DNA from: Pseudomonas putida
GTDB lineage: Bacteria; Pseudomonadota; Gammaproteobacteria; Pseudomonadales; Pseudomonadaceae
Length of the DNA stretch: 64,000 nucleotides
Direction of reading: 5' to 3'
NCBI RefSeq assembly: GCF_001941965.1
Contig: NZ_MKZO01000020.1
Location: 47,162 to 111,161, forward strand
Position numbers and translations under genes: made by a program. Below are positions 53,268 to 62,439 of the stretch, in pieces (within the stretch, counting starts at the first letter, position 1; each line of letters starts with the position of its first letter). The notes under the pieces are model-generated. The model saw nothing but the letters and a program-made list of their open reading frames with translations. It did not search any database and was not told the DNA's origin.

Positions 53268-54371
53268 TCACACGCTCATCGCGGGATAGTCGGTATAACC
53301 GACCGGACCGTTGGCATAGTCATACTCAGGGCGATGGGCGTTCAATTCAGCGCCGGATTGAAGACGCTCGGCAAGGTCCGGGTTGGCGATGTACATCCGG
53401 CCGAATGCAACCGCATCGATCAGCCCGCTGGCGATCAGCTTCTCTGCCTTTTCAGGGGTGTAGCCGCCGGCGGCGACGATGATGCCCGGGTAGATTGCCC
53501 GGATAGCCTGGCGGAACTCATTGCGCAGCGACTTGCCCCCCGCCCAATCCGGCTCGGAGATGTGCAGGTAAGCGAGCTTGCGCTTGGCCAATTCCCCTAT
53601 CAGATAAAGAGCGGCCTCCTCCTGGTCTTCGCCGTTGTCCACGCCATTGAACGGCCCCAACGGGAAGATACGAATTGCCACACGGTCCGCGCTCCAGGCG
53701 GCGATGGCGGCATCGACAGCCTCGAGTACGATCCGGGCCCGATTTTCATCGCTGCCGCCATATTCGTCGGTACGGATGTTGGAGCCCGGCGAAAGGAACT
53801 GGTGCAGCAGGTAGCCATGAGCCGCATGCAACTCGATCAGATCGAAGCCTGCTTCTCCGGCATTCCGAGCCGCTTGTGCAAAGTCAGCGATGATCTGCTG
53901 AATTTCGTCGCGCGTGAGCTCTCGTGGTGTCGAAGTCTCGACTCGGACAACCTCACCCTTTTCATTGCGGATAGAGGTCCGTGTCTGCGCAGCAAGTGGT
54001 GAAGGTGCGACGGGCTGTTGATTTCCAGGCTGCAGCGAGCTGTGCGAGACCCGTCCGGTGTGCCACACCTGAACGGCGCTGTGACCACCGTGATCATGAA
54101 TGCGCTTGTTGACCGATTGCCAACCACGAATTTGCTCCGGGGTATGAATGCCCGGCGCGCCAGAGTAGCCCTTGGCCTGGAACGAGATCTGGGTCGCCTC
54201 GCTGATGATCAGGCCTGCGCTGGCACGTTGGCCGTAGTACTCAGCCATCAGCGCCGTTGGGATATCACCTGGCTCGGTGCTGCGCAAACGGGTAAGCGGT
54301 GCCATGAAAACCCGATTTCGAAGGGTGAGCGGCCCAATCGCGAGAGGTTGAAAAAGCTGTTGCAGTGACAT
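53268..54371 (-). CDS. Old-yellow-enzyme-family alkene reductase (NemA/XenB type)
   Basis: 367 residues. [40 protein letters not shown] and [19 protein letters not shown] (substrate-binding His pair) define an FMN barrel enzyme. It reduces activated C=C bonds of enones, and in NemA/XenB also nitro compounds and nitrate esters, with NADPH. ATG 54371 is chosen over an upstream ATG at 54455: GGGGA lies about 8 bases before it and the family starts at this point. It is divergent from a luciferase-like gene. A 19-bp palindrome stands in the shared region. Confidence 0.88.
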   Translation of the reverse strand: MSLQQLFQPLAIGPLTLRNRVFMAPLTRLRSTEPGDIPTALMAEYYGQRASAGLIISEATQISFQAKGYSGAPGIHTPEQIRGWQSVNKRIHDHGGHSAVQVWHTGRVSHSSLQPGNQQPVAPSPLAAQTRTSIRNEKGEVVRVETSTPRELTRDEIQQIIADFAQAARNAGEAGFDLIELHAAHGYLLHQFLSPGSNIRTDEYGGSDENRARIVLEAVDAAIAAWSADRVAIRIFPLGPFNGVDNGEDQEEAALYLIGELAKRKLAYLHISEPDWAGGKSLRNEFRQAIRAIYPGIIVAAGGYTPEKAEKLIASGLIDAVAFGRMYIANPDLAERLQSGAELNAHRPEYDYANGPVGYTDYPAMSV

Positions 54372-54531
54372 CGTGAAATCCCCGATCTGTGGGTGCCAAT
54401 AAATTTCGAATGGGCACCTTACAGAAGCGATTCGGGAATGGGCCGCTACAGTCATGGGCTCATTAGTCCCCGCGTCGCTGACGATCTTGATCCTGAGGGT
54501 GGGGAGGTTTTGGTCAATTGTCGCCCCTCAT

Positions 54532-54550
54532 AGGGGAAGCACATTCCCCT
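54532..54550. promoter_or_regulatory. Palindrome AGGGGAA-N5-TTCCCCT in a divergent promoter region
   Basis: Perfect 7-bp arms around GCACA, between the reductase (minus) and the luciferase-like gene (plus). It overlaps a second, smaller inverted pair CCCCT-cat-AGGGG. It is a candidate site for the LysR protein encoded at 55740. Confidence 0.45.
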
Positions 54551-54621
54551 TTCCTGTCGATATCCTTCTCATATGTTGCACGCGCGACCAAATCGCCATT
54601 CCCTGATTCAAGGAGCATTTC

Positions 54622-55614
54622 ATGACTGCATTATCCGTCCTCGACCTGGTCATGATCGGTCAGGACAAAACCTTTGCCACTGCTCTCGACGAGACCAGAC
54701 GGCTGGCTCAATACGTCGAGCAGGAGGGCTACACCCGTTACTGGATCGCAGAGCATCATGACCTTCCCGGCATCGGCTCGGCGGCAACTGCGCTGATCAT
54801 CAGCCAGATTGCTTCAGCCACCCAGACGCTGCGAGTGGGGGCTGGTGGCATCATGCTGCCGAACCACTCACCCCTGGCCATCGCCGAGCAGTTCGGCACG
54901 CTGGACACACTGTTCCCCGGGCGTATCGATCTTGGCCTGGGCCGGGCGGCCGGTAGCGCTGGGGCCGCAGTGCAGGCGCTTAGGCGTGGTGCACCCGAGC
55001 GTGACTTCGAGCAGGATGTTCTGGAGCTGACTGACTATTTACAGGACAACGGCCAGCGACCTGCTCGAGCGCTCTCCGAGCCACGCGCCGTACCGCTGTG
55101 GATTCTGGGATCAAGCCTGATGGGTGCAGACCTGGCGGCTCGCCTCGGCCTCCCCTACTCGTTCGCCTCGCACTTCGCCCCGCGTTATTTACATCAGGCT
55201 ATCGCCCACTATCGCAAGCATTTCACGCCGTCCAGGTACCTGGCCAAGCCCTACGTGATGATAGGCGTCAACGTGTTTGCTGCGGACACCGACGAGGAAG
55301 CGAACTACCTGGCAAGCTCTCATCGCCGCTGGATGCTCGATCTGCACATGGGGCGTCCAGGCCTGCTGCAGAAACCCGTCGAAGGTTTCATGGAAGGCTT
55401 GTCAGCGCACGAGCGGGAAATCGTCAATGCGGTACTCGCGTGCACCGTGGCCGGCGAGAAGGCCGTCGTGGGGGATTGGATGCGAGCCCTTGTCCGGGAA
55501 ACGGGTGCGGATGAGTTGGTGATCGATGCGCGGATCTACGATGTGCAAGCGCGCATGCGCTCTCACGGTTATGCCGCACAAGCGCTTGGTGAGGAACTGG
55601 AGATGAACCGATAA
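54622..55614 (+). CDS. LLM-class flavin-dependent oxidoreductase (luciferase-like)
   Basis: 330 residues. [40 protein letters not shown], and [20 protein letters not shown] with LGLGRAAGS belong to the MsnO8-type branch of the bacterial luciferase fold. These use reduced FMN and oxygen to oxidise small molecules. AAGGAG lies 7 bases before the ATG. It probably forms a regulon with the divergent reductase, which could clear electrophiles or nitro compounds, and the LysR gene 125 bp downstream. The substrate is unknown. Confidence 0.83.
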   Translation: MTALSVLDLVMIGQDKTFATALDETRRLAQYVEQEGYTRYWIAEHHDLPGIGSAATALIISQIASATQTLRVGAGGIMLPNHSPLAIAEQFGTLDTLFPGRIDLGLGRAAGSAGAAVQALRRGAPERDFEQDVLELTDYLQDNGQRPARALSEPRAVPLWILGSSLMGADLAARLGLPYSFASHFAPRYLHQAIAHYRKHFTPSRYLAKPYVMIGVNVFAADTDEEANYLASSHRRWMLDLHMGRPGLLQKPVEGFMEGLSAHEREIVNAVLACTVAGEKAVVGDWMRALVRETGADELVIDARIYDVQARMRSHGYAAQALGEELEMNR

Positions 55615-55739
55615 AAGTAGGGTCATCCAGATCCGAGCAGTGGATCGAGCAAATAGCTAAGATTCGCCAACAATCAGGGAACGGTATTCCCGCTTACAGT
55701 AATCGTCCACACCTACTCCGCTACGGCCCGGAACACCCT

Positions 55740-56654
55740 ATGGAACCCAACCGCCTCGGTGACATCTCCGCTTTTCTTGCCTCGGCCAAAACCGGGAGTT
55801 TCACCGCAGCTGCAACGTCGCTGGGCCTGACGCGTTCGGCCGTCGGCAAAAGTATCGTGCGGCTCGAGTCTCGCATGGGCTTGCGTTTGCTCAACCGTAC
55901 GACCCGCAAACTCAGCCTCACCGATGAAGGTGCGGTGGTCTACGATCGCTGGCGGCAAATCCTCGACGATCTGGAGGAAGTGGACGCGGCCATGGCTCAG
56001 CGCAAAAACCAGCCCACCGGGACTTTGCGCCTGACCGCACCACTGTCGTTTGGGCAACGACACATCCTGCCGGTGATCGACCACTTCCTGAAACAATGGC
56101 CGGCGCTGCGTGCAGATATCCTGTTCAATGACCGTTTCGTCGACCTGATCGAGGAAGGGATCGACGTCGCTATCCGGATCGGCGGCCTCAAGGATGACTC
56201 GCTGATCCTGTCGCGGACCATTGGCTGGCAGCAGTTCGTGACCTGTGCTTCACCGGCTTATCTTGAGCAGCGTGGGATACCTCTGGCGCCAAGGGACCTT
56301 GCCGAACACGACACGATTCTGGTTTCTGGTAGCCAGCGCCCTACTCCCTGGCGGTTTCAGACTGACGATGGTCTCTACCTCCATGAAGGTCCGGGGCGTT
56401 TGCACATCGACAGTTCAGAAGCGCTGCGGGAAGCGGCACTATCAGGCTTCGGGTTGATCCACCTGCCGACCTACATCACGGGTGAGGACTTGCGGGCAGG
56501 AAAGTTGGTAGAAGTGTTGCAGCCCTACCGTGCCGAGCCCGATCCGATTCGCCTGATCTATCCAAGCAAGCGCCATCTCTCGCCACGCACCCGAGCGTTC
56601 ATTGATTTGTTGGTAGAGCGCTGGTCCGCCGGTGTTCCCTGGGTGTGTGATTGA
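55740..56654 (+). CDS. LysR-family transcription regulator
   Basis: 304 residues. The winged helix-turn-helix covers residues 1-60 (LGDISAFLASAKTGSFTAAA; LGLTRSAVGKSIVRLESRMG). A co-inducer domain follows (GTLRLTAPLSFGQRHILPVI; EEGIDVAIRIGGLKDDSLIL). It lies after the luciferase-like gene on the same strand and is the likely regulator of that gene and the divergent reductase. The inducer is unknown. Confidence 0.88.
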   Translation: MEPNRLGDISAFLASAKTGSFTAAATSLGLTRSAVGKSIVRLESRMGLRLLNRTTRKLSLTDEGAVVYDRWRQILDDLEEVDAAMAQRKNQPTGTLRLTAPLSFGQRHILPVIDHFLKQWPALRADILFNDRFVDLIEEGIDVAIRIGGLKDDSLILSRTIGWQQFVTCASPAYLEQRGIPLAPRDLAEHDTILVSGSQRPTPWRFQTDDGLYLHEGPGRLHIDSSEALREAALSGFGLIHLPTYITGEDLRAGKLVEVLQPYRAEPDPIRLIYPSKRHLSPRTRAFIDLLVERWSAGVPWVCD

Positions 56655-56690
56655 TCGTAACGCTTACAGATAGCTCAGTACTAAAACACA

Positions 56691-56728
56691 ACGCGGACTA
56701 TGTGAAACCGCTCCCACATAGTCCGCGT
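56691..56728. terminator. Hairpin between converging LysR and PDZ fragment
   Basis: 14-bp perfect arms (ACGCGGACTATGTG at 56691-56704 and its complement at 56715-56728) with a 10-base loop. It lies 37 bp after the LysR stop. It lacks a T-run but is strong enough to stop transcription, or it may be a REP-like unit (it contains gctcccac). Confidence 0.5.
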
Positions 56729-56737
56729 CATGTCCTC

Positions 56738-56963
56738 TCAACCGGCCGGAATCACCAGCGTCAACTCCTGCGCCTTGCGCGCCCGCCACACATTCACCTT
56801 CGCCGCATACCCCGCACGCATCTTGCCGCTGATCGCCATCACCTCGTCAGGCCCGGCCACCATCTGCCCGGAGATATCCAGGATCACATCCATCGGCTTG
56901 ATCCCCGCCTTCGCCGCCGCGCTGCCTGGCGTAACCGCAACCACCCAGGCACCCCTCCCCTTT
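56738..56963 (-). pseudogene. PDZ-domain fragment
   Basis: About 75 codons encoding one PDZ-like domain: WVVAVTPGSAAAKAGIKPMD, VILDISGQMVAGPDEVMAIS, and a closing strand ending TLVIPAG. PDZ domains of this type sit at the C-terminal end of periplasmic proteases and related proteins. The frame is closed by a stop at 56964-56966 and there is no start with a ribosome site except a GTG at 56944. It is most likely the surviving tail of a larger gene. A small functional protein is possible but less likely. Confidence 0.5.
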
Positions 56964-56971
56964 CAATAAAC

Positions 56972-57004
56972 CGCAAGTGCCCTGTTTATCGGGCTTTGCG
57001 CGGA
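56972..57004 (-). terminator. Hairpin after the class III PLP enzyme gene
   Basis: CCGCAAGTGCCC and GGGCTTTGCGCGG pair imperfectly around TGTTTATC, 29 bp past the stop of the PLP enzyme gene, followed on the minus strand by TTTATTG. It is a moderate terminator candidate. Confidence 0.4.
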
Positions 57005-57033
57005 AAGCTAAAGCAAGCATAGGCGTTTTGCTA

Positions 57034-58380
57034 CTACCTGTTTTCTGGCGCCTGAAAACCGCTGTGCAGATCCTCCAGGGCAACATCCACCGCCTGGATG
57101 AGCAGGTCCGCATGTTCCTGGGTAAAGGTCAGCAGTGGGCGGATCTTCAGGACGTTTTCCAGCGGGCCGGCAGCACTGATCAGCACGCCGTTCTCGCGCA
57201 TGCTGTTGACCACCCTGCGCGCCTCCAGGGCTGCCGGCTGGCGGGTCGTGCGATCACTGACCAGTTCGACCCCGAGGAACATCCCGGCACCTCGCACATC
57301 GCCGATCAGTTCATGGCGCCCGGCTAGCCGGGACAGGCCCTCAAGCAAGTAACCGCCGATATCGTGGGAACGCTGTTGCAGATTGTCTCCCTGGATAACG
57401 TCGAGCACTGCCTTGCCCGCCGCACAGGACACCGGGTTGCCGCCATAGGTATTGAAGTAGCGCATGCTCCGGCCGAAGTGATCGACCACCTCGGAGCGCC
57501 CGACGATGCCGGCAATGGGCTGGCCGTTGCCCATGGGCTTGCCGAGGGTGACGATATCGGGGCGCACGTCGTGCCGCGAGAAGCCCCACATGTTCAGGCC
57601 GGTGCGGGCAAAGCCCGGCTGGACCTCGTCGGCGATGTACAGCAGGCCTTCTGCCTGGGCCACCTTGATGCCCTCGGCAATGCAACCGGCGGGCCCGGGT
57701 AGTACGCCGTCGCTGGAGAAGATACCGTCAAGCAGGATCGCCGCAGGCTTGATGCCATGCGCCTTCATGTCCTCGATCGCCGCCCGCACATCGGCGGCGA
57801 ACACCGACGACACGTTCTCCGCGCCAAGTCGGTAGGCATCCGGGGGCCGGACGGTGCGCACATGCTCGGGCAAGACGATGCCAGCCCCAAGCGATGGCGA
57901 AAGCTCGGCGATATCCCCGGTGACGCCGTGATAGGCGAAGCGCGTGATGATCACCCCGGTACCGCCCGTGTACTGCCGGGCAATCCGCAGCGCCAGGTCA
58001 TTGGCCTCGCTGCCGGTGCAGGTGAACATGACCCGGTCCAGGTCGCTGCTGAAGGTGTCCAGCAGTTGCTCGGCGTAATCGAGAATGCCTTCCTGCAGGT
58101 AGCGGGTGTGAGTATTCAACTGTTTGGACTGCTGGTACATCGCCTCCACCACCCGCGGATGGCAGTGCCCGATGGACGCCACATTGTTGTAGGCATCCAG
58201 GTAGCGCCGGCCCTGCTCATCGAAAAGCCAGACATCCTCGCCGCGCACGGTGTGCAGCGGACGCTCGTAGAACAGGCGGTAGGCCGGGCCGAGCAGGCGC
58301 TCGCGGCGCTCGATCAGGCGGCGCTCGGTATCCGAGAGCCGCGCTGCGTCATCTGAAGTGAAGCCATTGATCATGCTCAT
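57034..58380 (-). CDS. Class III PLP-dependent enzyme, aminotransferase or phospho-lyase
   Basis: 448 residues, aminotransferase class III fold. The PLP Lys is K281 in TLGKPMGNGQP; D251 in YIADEVQPGF binds the ring nitrogen; FTCTGSEANDLALRIA binds the phosphate. The same subgroup contains ethanolamine-phosphate and 5-phosphohydroxylysine phospho-lyases (human AGXT2L1/L2). Its start overlaps the stop of the kinase gene (ATGA), so the two are made together. A kinase plus this lyase would phosphorylate an amino alcohol and then remove phosphate and ammonia. Hydroxylysine is one candidate substrate; a plain aminotransferase cannot be excluded. Confidence 0.78.
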   Translation of the reverse strand: MSMINGFTSDDAARLSDTERRLIERRERLLGPAYRLFYERPLHTVRGEDVWLFDEQGRRYLDAYNNVASIGHCHPRVVEAMYQQSKQLNTHTRYLQEGILDYAEQLLDTFSSDLDRVMFTCTGSEANDLALRIARQYTGGTGVIITRFAYHGVTGDIAELSPSLGAGIVLPEHVRTVRPPDAYRLGAENVSSVFAADVRAAIEDMKAHGIKPAAILLDGIFSSDGVLPGPAGCIAEGIKVAQAEGLLYIADEVQPGFARTGLNMWGFSRHDVRPDIVTLGKPMGNGQPIAGIVGRSEVVDHFGRSMRYFNTYGGNPVSCAAGKAVLDVIQGDNLQQRSHDIGGYLLEGLSRLAGRHELIGDVRGAGMFLGVELVSDRTTRQPAALEARRVVNSMRENGVLISAAGPLENVLKIRPLLTFTQEHADLLIQAVDVALEDLHSGFQAPENR

Positions 58381-59444
58381 GCGTTCAGCTCCCGGGTGCA
58401 GGCTTCGGCAATCCGCTCCTGGATGTCCGATCGTGAAAGAGAGGCCATCGCCCTCAGGTTGGCCCAGGCGCGCTGGGAGTTGCGATGGATGTACTGGCGA
58501 TTGTCCGGATGCAGTACTGCACGCCAGGAGTTGATGCACAGGGCCAGCGCCAGGCGCGTGGTCAGCAGCTCCGGCAGCAGTTCGATTTCGTCGTGGGTCA
58601 AGGGATTGAGCTGGTGATACGCGCCGATCACATCCAGCGCCGGCTCCAGCACATCGCCCTCCTGCCCAAGGTGGTAGGACGCCGCGACCGCCACTTCATT
58701 GACCAGCGGCGCCTGCACCATGTCGCCGAAGTCGAGGATATTGCGCAGCACATCGGGATTGTCGGCATCGACGATGATGTTGTGGGGGTTCATGTCGTTA
58801 TGGATCACCTGCTTGCGCAATAGCGGCATCCTTGGCAGGACTTGCGACTCGAATCGCTCGAGCCCCTGCTCGACCAGATTGCGCCCGTCCTCCTCGGCGA
58901 TATGGACCAGCAACGGCCGCAGGCGCTCGGCGTGCTGCATGTCCCAGAGCAGGGTATGACCGGCAGCCGGGTGCGCAAAGCCTTCGAGCGCCACGTCGAG
59001 ACGAGCCAGGGCGCGCCCGATCTCCCGACGCAACGGCTGGCTGGTGTATTTCACGCGGTACAGGGGCAGGCCGTCGACGAAGGACAGCAAGCGGGCCAGC
59101 ATCCGCTGCCCGTCGATCTCCACCCAGGTTGTGTAGGCCCCGCCTAGCGCCGGATGCACGCGCTGCACCGGCAAGCCCGGATCACGCACCTCGATCCGGC
59201 GCATGGCCTGGTTGTGGAAGTCCACGACCTGCGGGTTTTCCAGCGGATGGGAGAGTTTCAACAGCCGGGACGAACCGTCGGGCAGGATCACGCGGAAATT
59301 CAGGTCGCGCTCGCCACCCATCCTTTCGAGCTTGCCGCTTAAACCAAAGAACTGCCGGAGCACCGCCTCCGCCTGCAGGTCACTGACCTGGGCGGGTGCG
59401 ACTTTCAGCAAGCTGTCGTCGATAGCTGAACGTTCATGCGGCAT
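58377..59444 (-). CDS. Aminoglycoside-phosphotransferase-fold kinase (hydroxylysine kinase-like)
   Basis: 355 residues with the small-molecule kinase fold. K63 in LLKLSH for ATP, the catalytic loop HNDMNPHN (215-222), and DFGDM (238-242) for metal are all present, so it should be active. The length and the N-terminal part (FGLSGKLERMGGERDLNFRV) match the homoserine/choline/hydroxylysine kinase group rather than drug-resistance enzymes. It is followed by, and coupled to, a class III PLP enzyme, the same pair as in hydroxylysine breakdown in animals. The binding-protein gene lies 55 bp upstream in the same direction, which suggests uptake and breakdown of one compound. Confidence 0.78.
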   Translation of the reverse strand: MPHERSAIDDSLLKVAPAQVSDLQAEAVLRQFFGLSGKLERMGGERDLNFRVILPDGSSRLLKLSHPLENPQVVDFHNQAMRRIEVRDPGLPVQRVHPALGGAYTTWVEIDGQRMLARLLSFVDGLPLYRVKYTSQPLRREIGRALARLDVALEGFAHPAAGHTLLWDMQHAERLRPLLVHIAEEDGRNLVEQGLERFESQVLPRMPLLRKQVIHNDMNPHNIIVDADNPDVLRNILDFGDMVQAPLVNEVAVAASYHLGQEGDVLEPALDVIGAYHQLNPLTHDEIELLPELLTTRLALALCINSWRAVLHPDNRQYIHRNSQRAWANLRAMASLSRSDIQERIAEACTRELNA

Positions 59445-59499
59445 AAATCAGGTTCCTCAGACTCGCAATGAGCGCCCGCGACCCCGCGGGCGCCCGGTA

Positions 59500-60531
59500 T
59501 CACTTGTTTACCCAGGCATTGAAGCGTTCTTCCAGGTCCTCACCATGGTCGATCCAGAACTCGGCATCGGTGGCGCGGGCGTTCTGCAGGTTTTCCGGGG
59601 CCGTCGGCAGTTTCTCGCCCACCGCCTTGTCGACCAGCCCCATCGCCTGCTTGTTGCTCGGCCCGTAGGGAATGGCTTCGACGAAGTTCTTCTGCTGCAC
59701 CGGCTCGCTGGCGAAGGCGATAAAGGACTCGGCCAGCTCCTTTTTCTTGCTGCCCTTCACGATTGCCCAGTGGTCGAGATCATAGAGGCTGCCGTTCCAC
59801 TGCATAGCGAAGGACTGGCCTTCTGTCTGCGCCGAGGTGACACGACCGTTGTACGCCGAGGTCATGACCACATCGCCGGCCGCCAGCCATTGCAGCGGCT
59901 GCGCCCCGGAGTCCCACCACTGTACGCTGGACTTGATCTCGTCGAGCTTCCTGAAGGCCCGCTGGATACCGGCTTCGGTGCCGAGCACCTTGTAGACGTC
60001 CTGGTTGGCGACACCGTCGGCCAGCAGGGCGAACTCCATGGTGAACTTGGCACCGCGACGCAGGCCACGCTTGCCCGGAAATTTCTTCACATCCCAGAAG
60101 TCGGCCCAGCCTTGCGGGACCGAGGCGACCTTTTTCGGGTCGTAGGTGAGCACGGTCGACCAGATGAAAATGCCGACCCCGCAATCACTCACGGCGGCCG
60201 GAATGAAATCCTCCTTTTTGCCGATCCGCGACCAGTCCAGGGGTTCGAACAGCCCTTCGCTGCAGCCGCGGATCAGTTCCGGCGATTCGACTTCCACCAC
60301 ATCCCAACTGGTCTTGCCGGTATCGGCCATGACTTTGATCTTGGCCATCTCGCCGTTGTAGTCATCGGCGGTGATGTTGGTGGCGGTTTTCGCGGTGAAG
60401 GGTTGGTAGAAGGCCTTTTCCTGGGCCTGGCGGTTGTTGCCGCCAAAGGACACCACGGTGAGTTTTTCTGCGGCGTTCAACGAGCCAGCGAGTGTTCCAA
60501 GTATCAGTACCGCTGCGATTTTCTTGTTCAT
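59500..60531 (-). CDS. Periplasmic solute-binding protein, polyamine type (second copy)
   Basis: 343 residues with a signal peptide (MNKKIAAVLILGTLAGSLNA). The body matches the protein at 8632-9675 nearly block by block: DDYNGEMAKIKVMADTGKTS, DVVEVESPELIRGCSEGLFE, WADFWDVKKFPGKRGLRRG, QWLAAGDVVMTSAYNGR. ATG 60531 is chosen because GGAGAG lies 5 bases upstream; the frame opens 7 codons earlier. It is first of the set with the kinase and the PLP enzyme. No permease or ATPase genes are near. A cationic amino compound is the likely ligand given the neighbours. Confidence 0.85.
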   Translation of the reverse strand: MNKKIAAVLILGTLAGSLNAAEKLTVVSFGGNNRQAQEKAFYQPFTAKTATNITADDYNGEMAKIKVMADTGKTSWDVVEVESPELIRGCSEGLFEPLDWSRIGKKEDFIPAAVSDCGVGIFIWSTVLTYDPKKVASVPQGWADFWDVKKFPGKRGLRRGAKFTMEFALLADGVANQDVYKVLGTEAGIQRAFRKLDEIKSSVQWWDSGAQPLQWLAAGDVVMTSAYNGRVTSAQTEGQSFAMQWNGSLYDLDHWAIVKGSKKKELAESFIAFASEPVQQKNFVEAIPYGPSNKQAMGLVDKAVGEKLPTAPENLQNARATDAEFWIDHGEDLEERFNAWVNK

Positions 60532-60680
60532 GCGTCTCTCCAGGTGAGCCACGGTTAAGGGGCAGCTTCAAGGGATGGCAGTTTTCTTGTAGTGGCAGCA
60601 AACAGATCGAACGTGACGCTTCCTGTCGGCGGAAGTCGGTCAAACCCTCTGCGGGGTGGAGGCATTTAAACACATTAGAG

Positions 60681-60696
60681 ATATGATGCATCATAT
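60681..60696. promoter_or_regulatory. Palindrome ATATGATGCATCATAT, candidate GntR operator
   Basis: A perfect 16-bp palindrome in the 208-bp region between the binding protein (minus) and the SDR (plus), 43 bp before the SDR start. The FCD-type GntR gene at 61525 lies in the divergent arm, and regulators of that type bind short palindromes of this kind in such a place. Confidence 0.55.
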
Positions 60697-60739
60697 TTCT
60701 CAGGCTATGCTCCTTCCACCAGATGAAAGGGATCGCACC

Positions 60740-61474
60740 ATGACCGACCAACGTACCCTCCTCCTCACCGGCGCCAGCCGCGGTATTGGCCACGCCACGG
60801 TGAAACACTTCAATGCCGCCGGATGGCGTGTTTTCACTGCTTCCCGGCAGGACCTGGGCGAAGGCTGCCCGTGGTCCGAAGGGTTGGCGAACCACATTCA
60901 CCTCGACCTGGGCAATATCGAAGAGGTGCAGGCGCGACTGCCGGAAATACGCGAGAAACTCGGCGGGCGCCTGGATGCGCTGGTGAACAATGCCGGGGTT
61001 TCCCCCAAGGGCCGGGATGGCGAGCGCCTCGGGGTGCTCGAGTCGGACTACGCCACCTGGCTCAACGTGTTCAACGTCAACCTGTTCTCCACGGCCCTGC
61101 TCGCCCGGGGGTTGTTCGAGGAGTTGAAGACGGCGAAGGGCTCGGTGATCAACGTCACCTCCATTGCCGGCTCCAAGGTCCACCCCTTCGCCGGCGTGGC
61201 CTATGCCTGTTCCAAGGCAGCGCTATCGGCGTTGACCCGGGAGATGGCCCATGATTTCGGCGCCCATGGCGTGCGGGTCAATGCCATCGCGCCAGGTGAG
61301 ATCGATACCTCGATTCTCTCGGCCGGTACCGAGTTGATCGTCGAGCGCTCAATCCCGATGAAACGCATGGGCAAGCCGGAGGAAGTCGCCGCCCTGGTGC
61401 ACTTTCTCTGTACCCAGGGCGCGTCGTACGTCAACGGCGCGGAGATTCATGTCAATGGTGGGCAACATGTCTGA
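60740..61474 (+). CDS. Short-chain dehydrogenase/reductase (SDR)
   Basis: 244 residues. LLLTGASRGIGHATVKHF is the cofactor motif TGxxxGIG. LDALVNNAGVSP is NNAG. INVTSIAGSKVHPFAGVAYA and CSKAAL contain the Ser-Tyr-Lys triad (S in TSIAG, YACSK). NAIAPGEIDT completes the classical SDR set. It oxidises or reduces a hydroxyl/keto group with NAD(P). The start MTDQRTLLL is preferred; the frame opens 28 codons before. It is divergent from the kinase/PLP set and 50 bp before the GntR gene, so it probably belongs to the same pathway. Confidence 0.85.
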   Translation: MTDQRTLLLTGASRGIGHATVKHFNAAGWRVFTASRQDLGEGCPWSEGLANHIHLDLGNIEEVQARLPEIREKLGGRLDALVNNAGVSPKGRDGERLGVLESDYATWLNVFNVNLFSTALLARGLFEELKTAKGSVINVTSIAGSKVHPFAGVAYACSKAALSALTREMAHDFGAHGVRVNAIAPGEIDTSILSAGTELIVERSIPMKRMGKPEEVAALVHFLCTQGASYVNGAEIHVNGGQHV

Positions 61475-61524
61475 GTTGATCGATAATCCCGCGCGGACGG
61501 AACCTCCGCGCACACGAGCACGCC

Positions 61525-62193
61525 ATGAACTACCCCATCGACAACCTCAAGCACTCCTACCTGGGCAGCGGCATCTACGGCCTGTTGCGTGAAGCGCTGA
61601 TTACCGGGCGCTTCCAGCCCAACGACCGGCTGCGCATCCGCGACCTGGCCGAGCAACTGGGCACCAGCGTCACGCCGGTGCGCGATGCCATCCTCCAGTT
61701 GGCCAAGGAACAGGCGCTGGTGCTGCAGACACCGCGGGATATCCGCGTGCCCATGCTCACCTCGCGGCAATACCTGGAGATCCGCAGCATCCGCCTGGCG
61801 CTGGAAGGCCTGGCGGCGGAGACGGCGGCGGCGCTGGTCACGCCGCAGCAGTTGGAACGCCTGGAGGCCTGCATCCGCAACAACCTGGCGGCGATCCAGG
61901 ACAACAACCTCGCCGCCGCCCTCACCCACAACCATGAATTCCACTACGCATTGACGGAGATTGCCGCCATGCCGGTGCTGTCCGGGCTGCTGGATGGCTT
62001 GTGGATGCGTACCGGGCCGTTGATTGCCCGGGCCTACAGCAGCTTCAACGAGCGCATGGCGATCGACCATCACTGGGATGTGCTGGCTGCGCTGAAGAAT
62101 GGGGATGGAGCGGCGGCTCGTGAGGCTATCTGCGCCGATATCCTCGATGGCAGCCAGAAGATGCTGGAGTATGTGCAGCTGGAGCATGACTGA
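61525..62193 (+). CDS. GntR-family regulator with FCD domain
   Basis: 222 residues. The N-terminal winged helix (LLREALITGRFQPNDRLRIR; LGTSVTPVRDAILQLAKEQA) is followed by an all-helical FCD ligand domain (RSIRLALEGLAAETAAALVT; HNHEFHYALTEIAAMPVL with metal-binding His). Members sense organic or amino acids and often repress nearby catabolic genes. It follows the SDR gene by 50 bp. The palindrome at 60681-60696 is its likely site; it would then control both arms of the divergent locus. Confidence 0.88.
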   Translation: MNYPIDNLKHSYLGSGIYGLLREALITGRFQPNDRLRIRDLAEQLGTSVTPVRDAILQLAKEQALVLQTPRDIRVPMLTSRQYLEIRSIRLALEGLAAETAAALVTPQQLERLEACIRNNLAAIQDNNLAAALTHNHEFHYALTEIAAMPVLSGLLDGLWMRTGPLIARAYSSFNERMAIDHHWDVLAALKNGDGAAAREAICADILDGSQKMLEYVQLEHD

Positions 62194-62224
62194 AGCCTGC
62201 CCGCGAAAATGGTGTTGAATTAGC

Positions 62225-62327
62225 CATCGCAATCGCTGGCAACGCCAGCTCCCACAAGATCCGCGCCGGGCACGAATTCTGCGGTCGACTCAGGAACCTG
62301 TGGGAGCCGGCGTTGCCGGCGATGAGG
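62225..62327. repeat. REP-type repeat pair (variant)
   Basis: catcgcaatcgctggcaacg (from 62225) with ccagctcccaca, and then an inverted unit ctgtgggagccggcgttgcc (62298-62317). They are related to the units at 2.3 and 10.7 kb but with GTTGCC in place of TTGCC. They fill the space between the GntR gene and the next gene. Confidence 0.65.
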
Positions 62328-62439
62328 CCATCAGCAACAACAGACTTCTGTTGCTTCCCTACCAGATGCGCTGTTTATACAAGCGCCCTCACCCGCCCCA
62401 GGCCGACACTCGTGGCTCCCGCTATCCAGGAGCCACGAA

